Of a DNA stretch of 64,000 nt, positions 1-8,321 are shown one piece after another. This stretch comes from Streptomyces xanthochromogenes (GTDB lineage Bacteria; Actinomycetota; Actinomycetes; Streptomycetales; Streptomycetaceae), in NCBI RefSeq assembly GCF_014650455.1, contig NZ_BMUZ01000013.1, forward strand, positions 186,001 through 250,000, read 5' to 3'. Position numbers and translations under genes: made by a program. How positions within the stretch are numbered: the first letter of the stretch is position 1; every line of letters starts with the position of its first letter. Below the pieces are notes generated by a model. It saw only the letters and a program-made list of their open reading frames with translations. It did not search any database and was not told the DNA's origin.

Positions 1-1093
1 CCTCCTGGGCGGCGAGCAGGTCGAGGGCGGAGAGGCGGGCACCCCGCGCCGCGATCGCACGCAGTCCGGGGTCGAGCAACTGCCTTGTGTCCGAGCTCAG
101 TTGCTCCACGAGGCGGGCCGCTCCGGCGTTCCACAGCGCGTTGAAGGCGTCGATCGGGTCCGCGAAGTCGGGGTCGGCCTCCTCCACGTGGGCGCCGAGG
201 TCCGCGAGCCGGGTCACCGCCGTCCGTACGGCGGCCGCCACCTCGGGGTGCACCGCGACCTGGCCGCCGAAGGAGGGCGAATAGGCGATGCGCAGCCCCT
301 TCACGCCGGCCGCCGCGTCCTCGGCGAGGGCCTCGGCGTAGCAGCGGGCGGGCGGTTCGAGGGCGGTGGGGTCGCGCGGGTCCGCGCCGCTGATCACGTC
401 GAGGAGCAGCGCCGCGTCCGCCGCGTCCCGGGCGAGGGGGCCCACGTGGGACAGCGTGCCGAACGGGCTCGCGGGGTGCAGCGGGACCCGGCCGTAGGTG
501 GGCTTGAGGCCGAACACCCCGCAGAAGGAAGCCGGTATCCGGATCGAGCCGCCGCCGTCGGTGCCGAGCGACAGCGGCCCCGCCCCGGCCGCGACCGCCG
601 CCGCGCTGCCGCCGCTGGAGCCGCCCGAGGTGCGGGCGGGGTCGTGCGGATTGCGGGTGATGCCGGTGCGCGGCGAGTCGGTCACGCCCTGCCAGCCGAA
701 CTCGGGTGTCGTCGTCTTGCCGATCAGCACCGCCCCGTGTTCGCGCAGCCGCGCGACGGCGGGCGAGTCGACGTCCCAACTGCCGCTCTCCTCTGTGGTG
801 TTGGACCCTTTCAAGGTGGGCCCGCCGGCCTGGAGGAGGGTGTCCTTCACGGATACCGGCACCCCGTCGAGCAGCCCCCTCGGCTCTCCCGCGCGCCAGC
901 GCTCGGTCGCGGCGCGGGCCTGGGTCAGGGCGGGCTCGGTGTCGACGCGCACGAACGCGTTCAGGCGCGGCTGGATCTCCTCGATCCGGGCCAGTACGGC
1001 TCGGGTCGCTTCGAGGGGTGAGAAGGTGCCCGCCCGGTAGCCGGACAGGAGTTGACGTGCCGTCAGGTCGGTGAGTGCGCTCGGCTCGGTCAT
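1..1093 (-). CDS. Amidase signature family enzyme, C-terminus cut by window edge
   Basis: The reverse strand reads from an ATG at 1093 and is still open at position 1, giving about 364 residues of an amidase signature protein; such enzymes are usually 450-500 residues, so the C-terminus lies outside the window. They hydrolyse amide bonds with a Ser-cisSer-Lys triad. The translation shows the lysine in SVKDTL (about residue 86) and the glycine/serine stretch TSGGSSGGSAAA that carries both serines, so the catalytic core looks intact. No signal peptide is seen, so it is probably cytoplasmic. It is divergent from the luciferase-like gene, and the two could share regulation through the dyad at 1182-1203. 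The substrate cannot be inferred; glutamyl-tRNA amidotransferase subunit A is unlikely because no gatB or gatC is adjacent. Confidence 0.88.
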   Translation of the reverse strand, partial: MTEPSALTDLTARQLLSGYRAGTFSPLEATRAVLARIEEIQPRLNAFVRVDTEPALTQARAATERWRAGEPRGLLDGVPVSVKDTLLQAGGPTLKGSNTTEESGSWDVDSPAVARLREHGAVLIGKTTTPEFGWQGVTDSPRTGITRNPHDPARTSGGSSGGSAAAVAAGAGPLSLGTDGGGSIRIPASFCGVFGLKPTYGRVPLHPASPFGTLSHVGPLARDAADAALLLDVISGADPRDPTALEPPARCYAEALAEDAAAGVKGLRIAYSPSFGGQVAVHPEVAAAVRTAVTRLADLGAHVEEADPDFADPIDAFNALWNAGAARLVEQLSSDTRQLLDPGLRAIAARGARLSALDLLAAQE

Positions 1094-1181
1094 GAGGGGT
1101 GTCGTACCCATCCCGACGGCCCGCCACGTGGGGCGTCGGCGCCGGGAATAAAACGGAGAGACCCTCCTGTTAGCTGACCAT

Positions 1182-1203
1182 GTGCGTACGTTCCCGTACG
1201 CAC
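1182..1203. promoter_or_regulatory. Perfect 9-bp dyad, candidate operator
   Basis: GTGCGTACG and CGTACGCAC form a perfect inverted repeat with a 4-nt centre (TTCC). It lies between the divergent amidase (start 1093) and luciferase-like gene (start 1240), where a repressor could control both. No regulator gene is adjacent, so the cognate protein is unknown. Confidence 0.4.
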
Positions 1204-1239
1204 GGTGCGAACGACGTGACGAGCTGGAGGCGTGGACCG

Positions 1240-2307
1240 GTGGACGTGGATGCGATTCGAGGGACGGCGGCCGGGACCGCGCCGGTGCCCCTGTCGGTGC
1301 TCGACCTGGTGACCGTGGGCAACGGCTACACCGCCAACCGTGCCCTGCGCACCAGCGTGGAGATCGCGCAGCTGGCCGAGCGGCGCGGCTTCCACCGGCA
1401 CTGGGTCGCCGAACACCACTCGATGCCGGGCGTCGCCTCGTCCGCGCCGGCCGTGATCCTCGCCCACCTCGCCGCCCACACCTCGCGCATCCGGCTCGGC
1501 TCGGGCGGCGTGATGCTGCCCAACCACGCGCCGCTGGTGATCGCCGAACAGTTCGGCACGCTGGAGGCGATGGCGCCGGGCCGTATCGACCTCGGGCTCG
1601 GCCGGGCGCCCGGCACGGACGGGGCGACCGCGGCGGCGCTGCGCCGCACGGACCGGCTCAACGAGGGCGCCGAGGACTTTCCGCAACAGCTCGCCGAGCT
1701 GACCCGGTTCCTCGACGACGACTTCCCCGACGGGCACCCCTACGCCCGCATCCACGCGGTTCCCGGGCCCGTGCAGGGCCCCTCGGGCCGCCCCCCGATC
1801 TGGCTGCTCGGCTCCTCCGGCTTCAGCGCCCGCCTGGCCGGCACGCTCGGGCTGCCGTTCGCGTTCGCCCACCACTTCTCGGCGGCGAACACCGTCCCGG
1901 CGCTCGACCTCTACCGGGATTCCTTCCGGCCGTCCGCGGTCCTGGACGCGCCGTACGCCCTGATCGGTGTCTCGGCGCTGGCCGCGGACGACGAGCGCGA
2001 GGCGCGGCGCCAGACGCTGACCAACGCGCTCTCGATGGTCCGGCTCCGCACCGGGCGCCCCGGGCTCGTGCCGACGCCGGAGGAGGCCGAGGCCTACCAA
2101 TTCAGCGCGCTGGAGCGGGAGTTCGTGGACAGCTGGCTGTCCAACGTGATCTCCGGTACGGCGGACGAGGTGCGGGTGGGTCTGGACGACCTCCAGAAGC
2201 GGACGGGCGCGGACGAGCTGATGCTGACGGCCAACGCGCACAGCCCGGAGGCCCGCCTCCGCTCCTACGCGCTGCTGGCCGACGCGTACGAACTGCCCGA
2301 GCTCTGA
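1240..2307 (+). CDS. LLM-class flavin-dependent oxidoreductase (luciferase-like, MsnO8 type)
   Basis: This 355-aa protein belongs to the bacterial luciferase-like monooxygenases, which use reduced flavin (FMNH2 or F420) on varied substrates. The N-terminal PLSVLDLVTVG strand, the WVAEHHSMPG loop and the RIRLGSGGVMLPNH segment, followed by RIDLGLGRAPGTDG, are typical of the group-1 luciferase family oxidoreductases. It is a single TIM-barrel enzyme without a signal peptide. I chose the GTG at 1240 because a GGAGG (1226-1230) precedes it by 9 nt. The upstream in-frame ATG at 1180 would put the dyad at 1182-1203 inside the gene and has no good ribosome site. The gene stands alone, divergent from the amidase. 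The substrate is unknown. Confidence 0.88.
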   Translation: MDVDAIRGTAAGTAPVPLSVLDLVTVGNGYTANRALRTSVEIAQLAERRGFHRHWVAEHHSMPGVASSAPAVILAHLAAHTSRIRLGSGGVMLPNHAPLVIAEQFGTLEAMAPGRIDLGLGRAPGTDGATAAALRRTDRLNEGAEDFPQQLAELTRFLDDDFPDGHPYARIHAVPGPVQGPSGRPPIWLLGSSGFSARLAGTLGLPFAFAHHFSAANTVPALDLYRDSFRPSAVLDAPYALIGVSALAADDEREARRQTLTNALSMVRLRTGRPGLVPTPEEAEAYQFSALEREFVDSWLSNVISGTADEVRVGLDDLQKRTGADELMLTANAHSPEARLRSYALLADAYELPEL

Positions 2308-2683
2308 CCCCTGGGGGCCGCGGGGCTGCGACAGGCGTGGCTCCGCCGCGCGGGCGCGACCGGCCCCCGCACGGTCTGCGGGCGAAATGAACCCATGCGG
2401 AAGCGGTCCTTTGCGGCGTGCCCGGCAGCAAGGGGTCTCTTCCGCATGTCGTGTGGTCGGGTGCGCGCCGCCGTGGGCTGCTCGCGCAGTTCCCCGCGCC
2501 CCTGACAGGGCCGGCAGGTGCCTCCCTCGCGAGTCCTGCCGGGGGTCGTGATGGTGCTCGGCCGAGAGATCGGGTGGGAGTGGTACAGCGGGTCTTGAGT
2601 CGCGGGGTGGCCGGTTGTTTGTGGGGGGCCGGAGGGCCAAAGGGGGTCAACTCGGCCCCTGACAAGGGGATTCGCCCCCGGAT
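2308..2683. other. Intergenic region upstream of chitinase promoter, with inverted repeat and one repeat copy
   Basis: No gene is supported here. A perfect 10-bp inverted repeat (CATGCGGAAG 2394-2403 and CTTCCGCATG 2439-2448, 35 nt apart) could form a long-loop stem. A single copy of the 20-nt repeat GCGCAGTTCCCCGCGCCCCT, found many times in this window, lies at 2484-2503. The rest shows no recognisable signal. Confidence 0.6.
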
Positions 2684-2742
2684 TGGTCTAGTCCTCAATT
2701 TGGTTCAGACCATTGACGTGGCCGGGACGGGATCGCTATCAA
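2684..2742 (+). promoter_or_regulatory. Chitinase promoter with two DasR-type direct repeats
   Basis: Two 12-bp elements, TGGTCTAGTCCT (2684-2695) and TGGTTCAGACCA (2701-2712), lie 5 nt apart and match the direct repeats known from Streptomyces chitinase promoters and the DasR site core TGGTCTAGACCA. Directly after them is a -35-like TTGACG (2713-2718) and, 18 nt on, a -10-like TATCAA (2737-2742). This predicts repression by DasR relieved by amino-sugar phosphates, as known for the genus; the binding itself is inferred. Confidence 0.75.
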
Positions 2743-2794
2743 TTCCTCACCCACTCGTACCGCACCCCGTGCTCCACCCCCCCCGGAGGCCGTC

Positions 2795-4495
2795 TTGCAA
2801 CGCCGCAGACCCCTTGTCGCAGCCCTGAGCACCGCCGTGCTCGCCGCCGGCGCCCTGGCCGCCTTCGCGGGCCTCGGCACCGCATCCGCCGCGACCACCG
2901 CCCCAAGCGCCGCCGCCCCCTCGACCGGCGGCGTGAAGATCGCGTACTACGACCAGTGGAGCGTGTACGGGAACGCCTTCTACCCCAAGCACCTCGACAC
3001 CCGGGGCATCGCGGGCAAGCTGGACGTCATCAACTACTCGTTCGGCAACATCGACCCCACCAACCTCACCTGTTTCGAGGCGAACAAGGCGGCGGGCGAC
3101 GACAACAACCCCAACGCCGGTGACGGCGCGGGCGATTCGTTCGCCGACTACCAGAAGTCGTTCGGGGCCGCCGACAGCGTGAGCGGCGTCGCCGACACCT
3201 GGAACCAGCCGATCGTGGGCGTCTTCAACCAGTTCAAGGAACTGAAGGCGAAGTATCCCAAGTTGAAGATCAACATCTCGATCGGCGGCTGGACGTACTC
3301 CAAGTACTTCCACGACGCCGCCCTCACCGACGCCAGCCGCAAGAAGTTCGTGTCCTCCTGCATCGACCAGTACATCGCCGGCAACCTCCCGGTCGACGGC
3401 GGCTACGGCGGCGCGGGCGCGGCGGCCGGGATCTTCGACGGCGTCGACATCGACTGGGAGTACCCGGGCTCGCCCGACGGTCACCTCGGCAACCACTACG
3501 GCGCCGAGGACAAGGCCAACTACACCGCCCTGCTCGCCGAGTTCCGCAAGCAGCTGGACGCGTACGGCAGCGCGCACGGCGGCAAGCACTACCTCCTGAC
3601 GGCGGCGCTCCCGGCGGGCCAGGACAAGATCAAGAACATCGAGACGGACAAGATCGGCGCGTACCTCGACTACGCGAACATCATGACGTACGACATGCAC
3701 GGCGCCTGGAACGCGACCGGCCCCGCCTACCACCAGTCCCCGCTGGTCTCGCCCGCCAACGACCCGACGGACGTCATCAAGCCCGGCACCCAGAAGTACT
3801 CGATCTCCAACGCGATCGACTCCTGGATCGACGGCAACGCGGCCTACGGCATCGCGGGCGGCTTCCCCGCCAACAAGATCACGCTCGGGTACGAGTTCTA
3901 CTACCGCGGCTGGAAGGGCGTCCCGGCGACCAACAACGGGCTCGCCCAGACCGCGACCGGGCCGTCCAACGCCCGGCCCACCAGCCAGGTCGCGGGCACC
4001 GCGCTCTACAAGGAGCTCGGCGGCATCGTCGACAACCCGGCCACCACCTTCTGGGACGCGGACGCGAAGGCCTCGTACTTCTACAAGGACGGCGAGTTCT
4101 TCACCGGCCTCGACCAGAAGTCCATCCAGGCCCGCGCCGACTACGCCCACCAGCGCGGTCTGGCCGGCGCGATGATGTACAGCCTGCTCGGCCTCGACGA
4201 CAAGACCACGCTGCTCAACCAGATCGTGACCGCGGTCGGCTCCTCGCCCTCCTCGACCCCGGACCCGACGCCGACGGCCACCAACTCCCCGTCGCCGACG
4301 CCCACCGCGACCAACAGCCCGTCCCCGACGCCCGGCGGCTGCACCGCCACGGCGTGGGACAAGGCCGGGACGTACGTCGGCGGTACGACGGTCTCGTACG
4401 GCGGTCACAACTGGAAGGCCAAGTGGTGGACGCAGGGCGAGCAGCCCGGCACCACCGGCGACTGGGGTGTCTGGCAGGACCTCGGCGCCTGCTGA
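2795..4495 (+). CDS. Secreted GH18 chitinase with C-terminal chitin-binding module
   Basis: The 566-aa enzyme hydrolyses chitin outside the cell. A signal peptide covers about residues 1-32 (RRR, a hydrophobic Ala/Leu run, then TASA). The GH18 catalytic barrel holds the DxxDxDxE motif as DGVDIDWE with the acid Glu222. After the barrel comes a Pro/Thr/Ser linker with two near-identical ATNSPSPTP units (about 485-513), then a CBM5/12-type module of about 52 residues with conserved tryptophans and two cysteines. Translation starts at a TTG (2795) with GGAGG five nt upstream (2785-2789); no ATG fits the signal peptide better. The promoter carries DasR-type repeats. The gene ends at a hairpin shared with the convergent GGDEF-EAL gene. 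Confidence 0.95.
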   Translation: MQRRRPLVAALSTAVLAAGALAAFAGLGTASAATTAPSAAAPSTGGVKIAYYDQWSVYGNAFYPKHLDTRGIAGKLDVINYSFGNIDPTNLTCFEANKAAGDDNNPNAGDGAGDSFADYQKSFGAADSVSGVADTWNQPIVGVFNQFKELKAKYPKLKINISIGGWTYSKYFHDAALTDASRKKFVSSCIDQYIAGNLPVDGGYGGAGAAAGIFDGVDIDWEYPGSPDGHLGNHYGAEDKANYTALLAEFRKQLDAYGSAHGGKHYLLTAALPAGQDKIKNIETDKIGAYLDYANIMTYDMHGAWNATGPAYHQSPLVSPANDPTDVIKPGTQKYSISNAIDSWIDGNAAYGIAGGFPANKITLGYEFYYRGWKGVPATNNGLAQTATGPSNARPTSQVAGTALYKELGGIVDNPATTFWDADAKASYFYKDGEFFTGLDQKSIQARADYAHQRGLAGAMMYSLLGLDDKTTLLNQIVTAVGSSPSSTPDPTPTATNSPSPTPTATNSPSPTPGGCTATAWDKAGTYVGGTTVSYGGHNWKAKWWTQGEQPGTTGDWGVWQDLGAC

Positions 4496-4514
4496 CCCCG
4501 GCCCCCGCACACGC

Positions 4515-4554
4515 GGCCGCCCCGCTCCTCACCCTGTGGAGGAGCGGGGCGGCC
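4515..4554. terminator. Bidirectional terminator, 16-bp perfect stem
   Basis: GGCCGCCCCGCTCCTC (4515-4530) pairs perfectly with 4539-4554 around an 8-nt loop. It sits between the convergent chitinase and GGDEF-EAL genes and can serve both. Confidence 0.8.
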
Positions 4555-4570
4555 GTCATCGTGCCGCCCG

Positions 4571-6577
4571 TCAGACCTGCTGCGGGCTGCGCGTGATCAT
4601 CTTGGCGATGCGGTCCGGGGTGACCGCCCGCGAGTACAGCCAGCCCTGTCCGGTGTCACAGCCGATCCGGGCGAGCCGGTCGGCCTGTTCGGCGCTCTCC
4701 ACGCACTCGGCGGTGACGGTGAGCCCGAGCCGGTGGGCGAGCTGGACCAGCGCCTCGACGATGGTCTCGTCGGCCGGGTTGGGGTGCGCGCCGCCCTCGT
4801 CGTACTGGAAGCCGCGCACGAACGAGCCGTCCAGCTTGAGGACGGAGACGGGCAGTCGGCTGAGGTAGGCGAGGTTGGAGTAGCCCGTGCCGAAGTCGTC
4901 GATCGCGATGTGCACGCCCATGTCCGACAGCGCCTGAAGGGCCTGGAGCGGGCGGCCCGCCGAACCCATCACCGCGGACTCGGTGAGCTCCAACTGGAGC
5001 AGATGGGGCGCGAGTTGGGTCTCCGCGAGGATCTCCGCCACGTCCGCCACCAGGTCGGAGTCCCACACCTGGCGCACGGCGACGTTGACGCTGACGAACA
5101 CCGGCGGCACATCGGGGTGCTCGACCTGCCAGCGTCTGGCCTGTCGGCACGCGGTGCGCAGCACCCACTGGCCGAGCTGCACCACGGAGCCGTCCTCCTC
5201 GGCGATCCCGATGAACCGATTCGGCGGAAGCATCCCGAATTGTGGGTGATTCCAGCGGACCAGCGCCTCGACTCCGTGCACCACCCCGTCGGCCATTCCG
5301 ACGAGCGGCTGGTACTCCAGCGTGAACTCGCCGCGCTCCACGGCCGGGCGGAGCGTGGAGGACAGCGCCTGCCGGGTCATGCGGTGGGCGTTGCGCTCGG
5401 GGTCGAAGAGCGTCCAACGGGCCTTCCCGTCGGCCTTCGCCCAGTACAGCGTGGTGTCGGCGGCCTGCATCAGGCCGGTCGCGGTGGTGCCGGCGCTGGC
5501 CCGCTCCACCACCCCGATCGAGGCCGACACCGACAGGCGCTGGCCCGCGAGGTCGAAGGGCCGCTGCAGCGCGTGCAGCACGGACCGTGCCAGCTCGGCC
5601 AGTTGCTCCGTACCCGTGGAGTCCTCGACCAGGACGGCGAACTCGTCGCCGCCGAGCCGCGCCACCAAGTGGCCGCCGCTGCGCGCGTACCCGGCCTGGT
5701 CGGCGCATTCGGTGAGGCGGCCCGCCACCGCGCTCAGCAGCCGGTCGCCGACCCGGTGGCCGAGCGTGTCGTTGACCGCCTTGAACCCGTCGAGGTCCAG
5801 GTAGCAGATCCCGATGCGGCCGGTGCCGTGGCCGTCGTACGCGGACGCTTCGAGCGCGGCGGTCAGCCGCTCGAAGAACAGGGTGCGGTTGGGCAGGCGG
5901 GTCACCGGGTCGTGCATCTGGAGGTGGCGCAGGCGGGCCTGGAGTTCGCGCCGGTCGCTGATGTCCGCGACCGAGAGCAGCACGCTGGAGCCGTCCGGTA
6001 CGGGTGCGACGGTCACCTCGGCCCAGAGCGACTGCCCGTCGGGGTGCTTGAGGCGGCGGGTGCAGCGGAACCGGTCGCGGGCGCCGCGCAGCACCTCGTG
6101 GTAGGCGTGCCGGCCGCGGTTGTCGGCGGCGAGGTCGACGAGGTCGGCGGCGTCCTGGTCGTGCAGCGATGCCGGGTCGGTGCCGAGCAGTTCGGCGAGC
6201 GCGTCGTTCGCGGCGACGACCACGCCCTCGCGGTCGACGATCGCCATCGCGAGGTGGGCGGCGTTGAACGCGGCCCGGTAGTCGCTCGGTTCGGCGGCGC
6301 CGGGTCCGACCGCGTACCGCGCGCTCTGTTCGGCCCGCAGCCCGTCGAGGAGTTGGGCGGCCCGGGCGGCGAGCGAGCGGGCCCGTCGCTGTGCGGGGGA
6401 GTCCGGTGGGGGGCCGCTCTGTCCCCGGGGTTCCCGGGGGTGCTCGGGCAGGGGGTTTCCGGCGCGTTCCGCAGGGCGTTCCGCCAAGGCGCCCGAGATG
6501 CGGTCCGCATGACGCTCTGTGACGGGCGGCCGGATGGTCCCGGGTGCTTGACCCGGTCCTTCGGAGGTTCCGCTCAC
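4571..6577 (-). CDS. PAS-GGDEF-EAL cyclic-di-GMP turnover protein
   Basis: This 668-aa protein has no clear membrane segment and should be cytoplasmic. Order of domains: a disordered Pro-rich N-terminus (about 1-100), one PAS/PAC sensor domain (about 105-215, ending in ADISDRRELQARL), a GGDEF domain with an intact GGDEF motif near residues 308-312, and an EAL domain (about 405-655). The EAL domain has EALVRW, ELTES and DDFGTGYSNLAYL followed by KLD, so metal-binding and catalytic residues of a phosphodiesterase are present. Both synthesis and breakdown of c-di-GMP are therefore possible. The layout resembles Streptomyces RmdA. Start is GTG 6577 with GGGAG six nt upstream. A BldD-like box lies about 250 bp upstream (6823-6835). 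Confidence 0.93.
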   Translation of the reverse strand: MSGTSEGPGQAPGTIRPPVTERHADRISGALAERPAERAGNPLPEHPREPRGQSGPPPDSPAQRRARSLAARAAQLLDGLRAEQSARYAVGPGAAEPSDYRAAFNAAHLAMAIVDREGVVVAANDALAELLGTDPASLHDQDAADLVDLAADNRGRHAYHEVLRGARDRFRCTRRLKHPDGQSLWAEVTVAPVPDGSSVLLSVADISDRRELQARLRHLQMHDPVTRLPNRTLFFERLTAALEASAYDGHGTGRIGICYLDLDGFKAVNDTLGHRVGDRLLSAVAGRLTECADQAGYARSGGHLVARLGGDEFAVLVEDSTGTEQLAELARSVLHALQRPFDLAGQRLSVSASIGVVERASAGTTATGLMQAADTTLYWAKADGKARWTLFDPERNAHRMTRQALSSTLRPAVERGEFTLEYQPLVGMADGVVHGVEALVRWNHPQFGMLPPNRFIGIAEEDGSVVQLGQWVLRTACRQARRWQVEHPDVPPVFVSVNVAVRQVWDSDLVADVAEILAETQLAPHLLQLELTESAVMGSAGRPLQALQALSDMGVHIAIDDFGTGYSNLAYLSRLPVSVLKLDGSFVRGFQYDEGGAHPNPADETIVEALVQLAHRLGLTVTAECVESAEQADRLARIGCDTGQGWLYSRAVTPDRIAKMITRSPQQV

Positions 6578-6946
6578 CGCTGGCTCCCGCAGTGCATCGA
6601 AGTTGTGCAGAGGTAGTACGGAGTGGTTCGGGGTCTTCGGCCGAGGTGGACGACGCCCCGGGAGGCCGCGTCCACGCAGGAAAGTGTGCCGATCATAGAG
6701 GCTGGCGCAAGGCGCGATCCAGCTTCGTCCTGGTGATCAAGAGCACCCGGAGTCGTGTGTCGATCGCTGACCGATCGTTTCTGCGCGGGTCTGGCCGGGC
6801 TCGGGCCTTCGGTGATCGGTCGTGACTTTGGGTAAGTCATCGGGGTGTCGGCCCTCTCACCCTTCCGGGGCAGCAAAACAGGGCGTATCGGTAGAAACCT
6901 GCACAAAGTGGGCGGGATGTTCCGCATCCCGCTCCCGGAGGTCGAC
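6578..6946. other. Divergent intergenic region between GGDEF-EAL and M6 protease genes
   Basis: About 370 bp without a supported gene. It holds the promoters of two divergent genes. Apart from the BldD-like box at 6823-6835 and the ribosome site at 6937-6941, I see no clear element. Upstream in-frame codons of the protease (from 6845) are not thought to be translated because of the strong internal start at 6947. Confidence 0.5.
6823..6835. promoter_or_regulatory. BldD-like box (TNAC-N5-GTNA)
   Basis: TGACTTTGGGTAA matches the palindromic BldD core as I recall it. BldD uses c-di-GMP as co-repressor and controls several c-di-GMP genes in Streptomyces, so a site beside a GGDEF-EAL gene is plausible. 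The core is short and can occur by chance. Confidence 0.35.
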
Positions 6947-8188
6947 GTGCAGCGTCAGCAGACACCCGGGGGAGTGGAGCGTGTCCGGCTGCGCGGAGCC
7001 GTGGCGGCGCTCACCTCCCTCACGGCGCTCGCCGCCATCTCTCTGGTGTCGGGGCCCGCCGTCGCGGTGAGCTCGGCCACGCCGTGCGCCCTGCCCAGGA
7101 CCGACGCCCACCACTCGCTCGGCGTCGACACCTGGAACGCGGCCTACCCGCGCCCGGTCCGCACCCTCAACGCCGTCATGGTCTTCCTGTCCTTCCCGGA
7201 CTCGAAGCCCGCCACCGCCCCCGATGACCTGGCGGCCGACTACTTCCCCGCCACCAGCCGCTTCTTCGAGCAGGCCTCGTACGGCAAGTTCCATCTGAAT
7301 GCCGAGCCGCAGCGCCGCTGGGTGCGGATGCCCTCCGCGTCCACCTCGTACCGCATAGAGCGCGACTGGGACCCGGCGCAGCGCACCCGCTATCTGATGG
7401 ACGCGATCAAGGCGGCCGACCCGACCACCGACTTCTCGAAGTACGACATCGTCTATCTGGTCGCCGACCCGGACGCGCCCGGGGTCGACTCCGACGCGAC
7501 GAAGGTCGTGAACTTCGACCGGCCGGTGCGCGCGGACGGGCGGGACATCAACCGGGTCGTGACCGTCTTCGAGCACCACCCGCCGGACCGCAACGTGCTG
7601 GCCCACGAGACCGGACACGTCTTCGACCTGCCCGACCTCTACCACCGGCCGCAGGACGGCAAGAACGGCGACTGGGACACCTACGTCGGCGACTGGGATG
7701 TGATGGGCAGTCAGTTCGGCACGGCGCCCGACCTGTTCGGCTGGCAGAAGTGGAAGCTGGGCTGGCTCGACCGGCGGGAGGTCACCTGTGTGACGGGCGA
7801 CGGCACGAGCCGCTTCACCCTGGAGCCCCTCTCCGCGTCCCCCGCGAAGGCGGGCCTCGCGGGCAAGCGCCTCGCGGTGGTGCGCACCGGCGAGGACCGG
7901 GCGATCGCGATCGAGGTACGGGACTCGGGCGGCCTGGACCGGGCCAGCTGCGACCAGGGCCTGCTCGTCTACCGGGTCCGCAGCGGGTCGGGCTCGGGCG
8001 GCGGGCCGGTCGAGGTGCTCGACGCGCACCCGGACACCGAGGCGTGCTGGGAGAGGTCGGTCTACCCGGCGCTCGCGGACGCGCCCGTCGCGCTCGGCGA
8101 GACGTTCACGGTGCCCGGCGAGGGCATCCGGATCGAGGCCGAGGGCCGGACGAAGTCGGGCGCCTGGACGGTCAAGATCTCGCACTGA
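6947..8188 (+). CDS. Secreted M6-family metalloprotease-like protein
   Basis: The 413-aa product begins with an Arg-containing N-terminus and a hydrophobic stretch ending in SGPAVAVSS, a secretory signal peptide, so it acts outside the cell. The zinc-protease motif HETGH (residues 220-224, in LAHETGHVFDLPDLY) is followed by a conserved GDWDVMG segment, as in immune-inhibitor-A (M6) peptidases. The C-terminal 130 residues are beta-rich and have two cysteine pairs. The gene is monocistronic. Start GTG 6947 is supported by GGAGG five nt upstream and by the signal peptide it creates; longer starts (6845, 6917) would bury the signal. The natural substrate is unknown. Confidence 0.9.
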   Translation: MQRQQTPGGVERVRLRGAVAALTSLTALAAISLVSGPAVAVSSATPCALPRTDAHHSLGVDTWNAAYPRPVRTLNAVMVFLSFPDSKPATAPDDLAADYFPATSRFFEQASYGKFHLNAEPQRRWVRMPSASTSYRIERDWDPAQRTRYLMDAIKAADPTTDFSKYDIVYLVADPDAPGVDSDATKVVNFDRPVRADGRDINRVVTVFEHHPPDRNVLAHETGHVFDLPDLYHRPQDGKNGDWDTYVGDWDVMGSQFGTAPDLFGWQKWKLGWLDRREVTCVTGDGTSRFTLEPLSASPAKAGLAGKRLAVVRTGEDRAIAIEVRDSGGLDRASCDQGLLVYRVRSGSGSGGGPVEVLDAHPDTEACWERSVYPALADAPVALGETFTVPGEGIRIEAEGRTKSGAWTVKISH

Positions 8189-8207
8189 GGCCGGGCCGTC
8201 GGCACAC

Positions 8208-8241
8208 GAAGAAGCCCCCCGCTCGCGCGAGGGGCTTCTTC
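8208..8241. terminator. Bidirectional terminator between M6 protease and tRNA-Lys
   Basis: GAAGAAGCCCC (8208-8218) pairs perfectly with GGGGCTTCTTC (8231-8241) around a 12-nt loop. It closes the protease transcript and, on the other strand, the tRNA-Lys transcript, where the GAAGAAG arm ends in a T-containing tail. Confidence 0.8.
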
Positions 8242-8247
8242 TGTCTG

Positions 8248-8321
8248 TGCGCCGCCAGGGACTCGAACCCCGGACCCGCTGATTAAGAGTCAGCTGCTCT
8301 AACCAACTGAGCTAGCGGCGC
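8248..8321 (-). tRNA. tRNA-Lys (anticodon CUU)
   Basis: The 74-nt reverse-strand sequence folds as a cloverleaf. The acceptor stem GCGCCGC pairs with GCGGCGC and has discriminator A. The D arm is GCTC/GAGC. The anticodon stem GCTGA/TCAGC closes the loop CTCTTAA with anticodon CTT. The T arm contains TTCGAGT. CCA is not encoded. Its first 10 nt overlap the stop end of the upstream gene on the same strand. Confidence 0.96.

Noticed and set aside
4571..6616. Long plus-strand open frame opposite the GGDEF-EAL gene
   Set aside because: It reads as low-complexity Gly/Arg/Val and is a mirror of a clearly real gene on the other strand.
6845..6946. N-terminal extension of the M6 protease
   Set aside because: The GTG at 6947 has an ideal GGAGG and yields a proper signal peptide; the extension would hide it.
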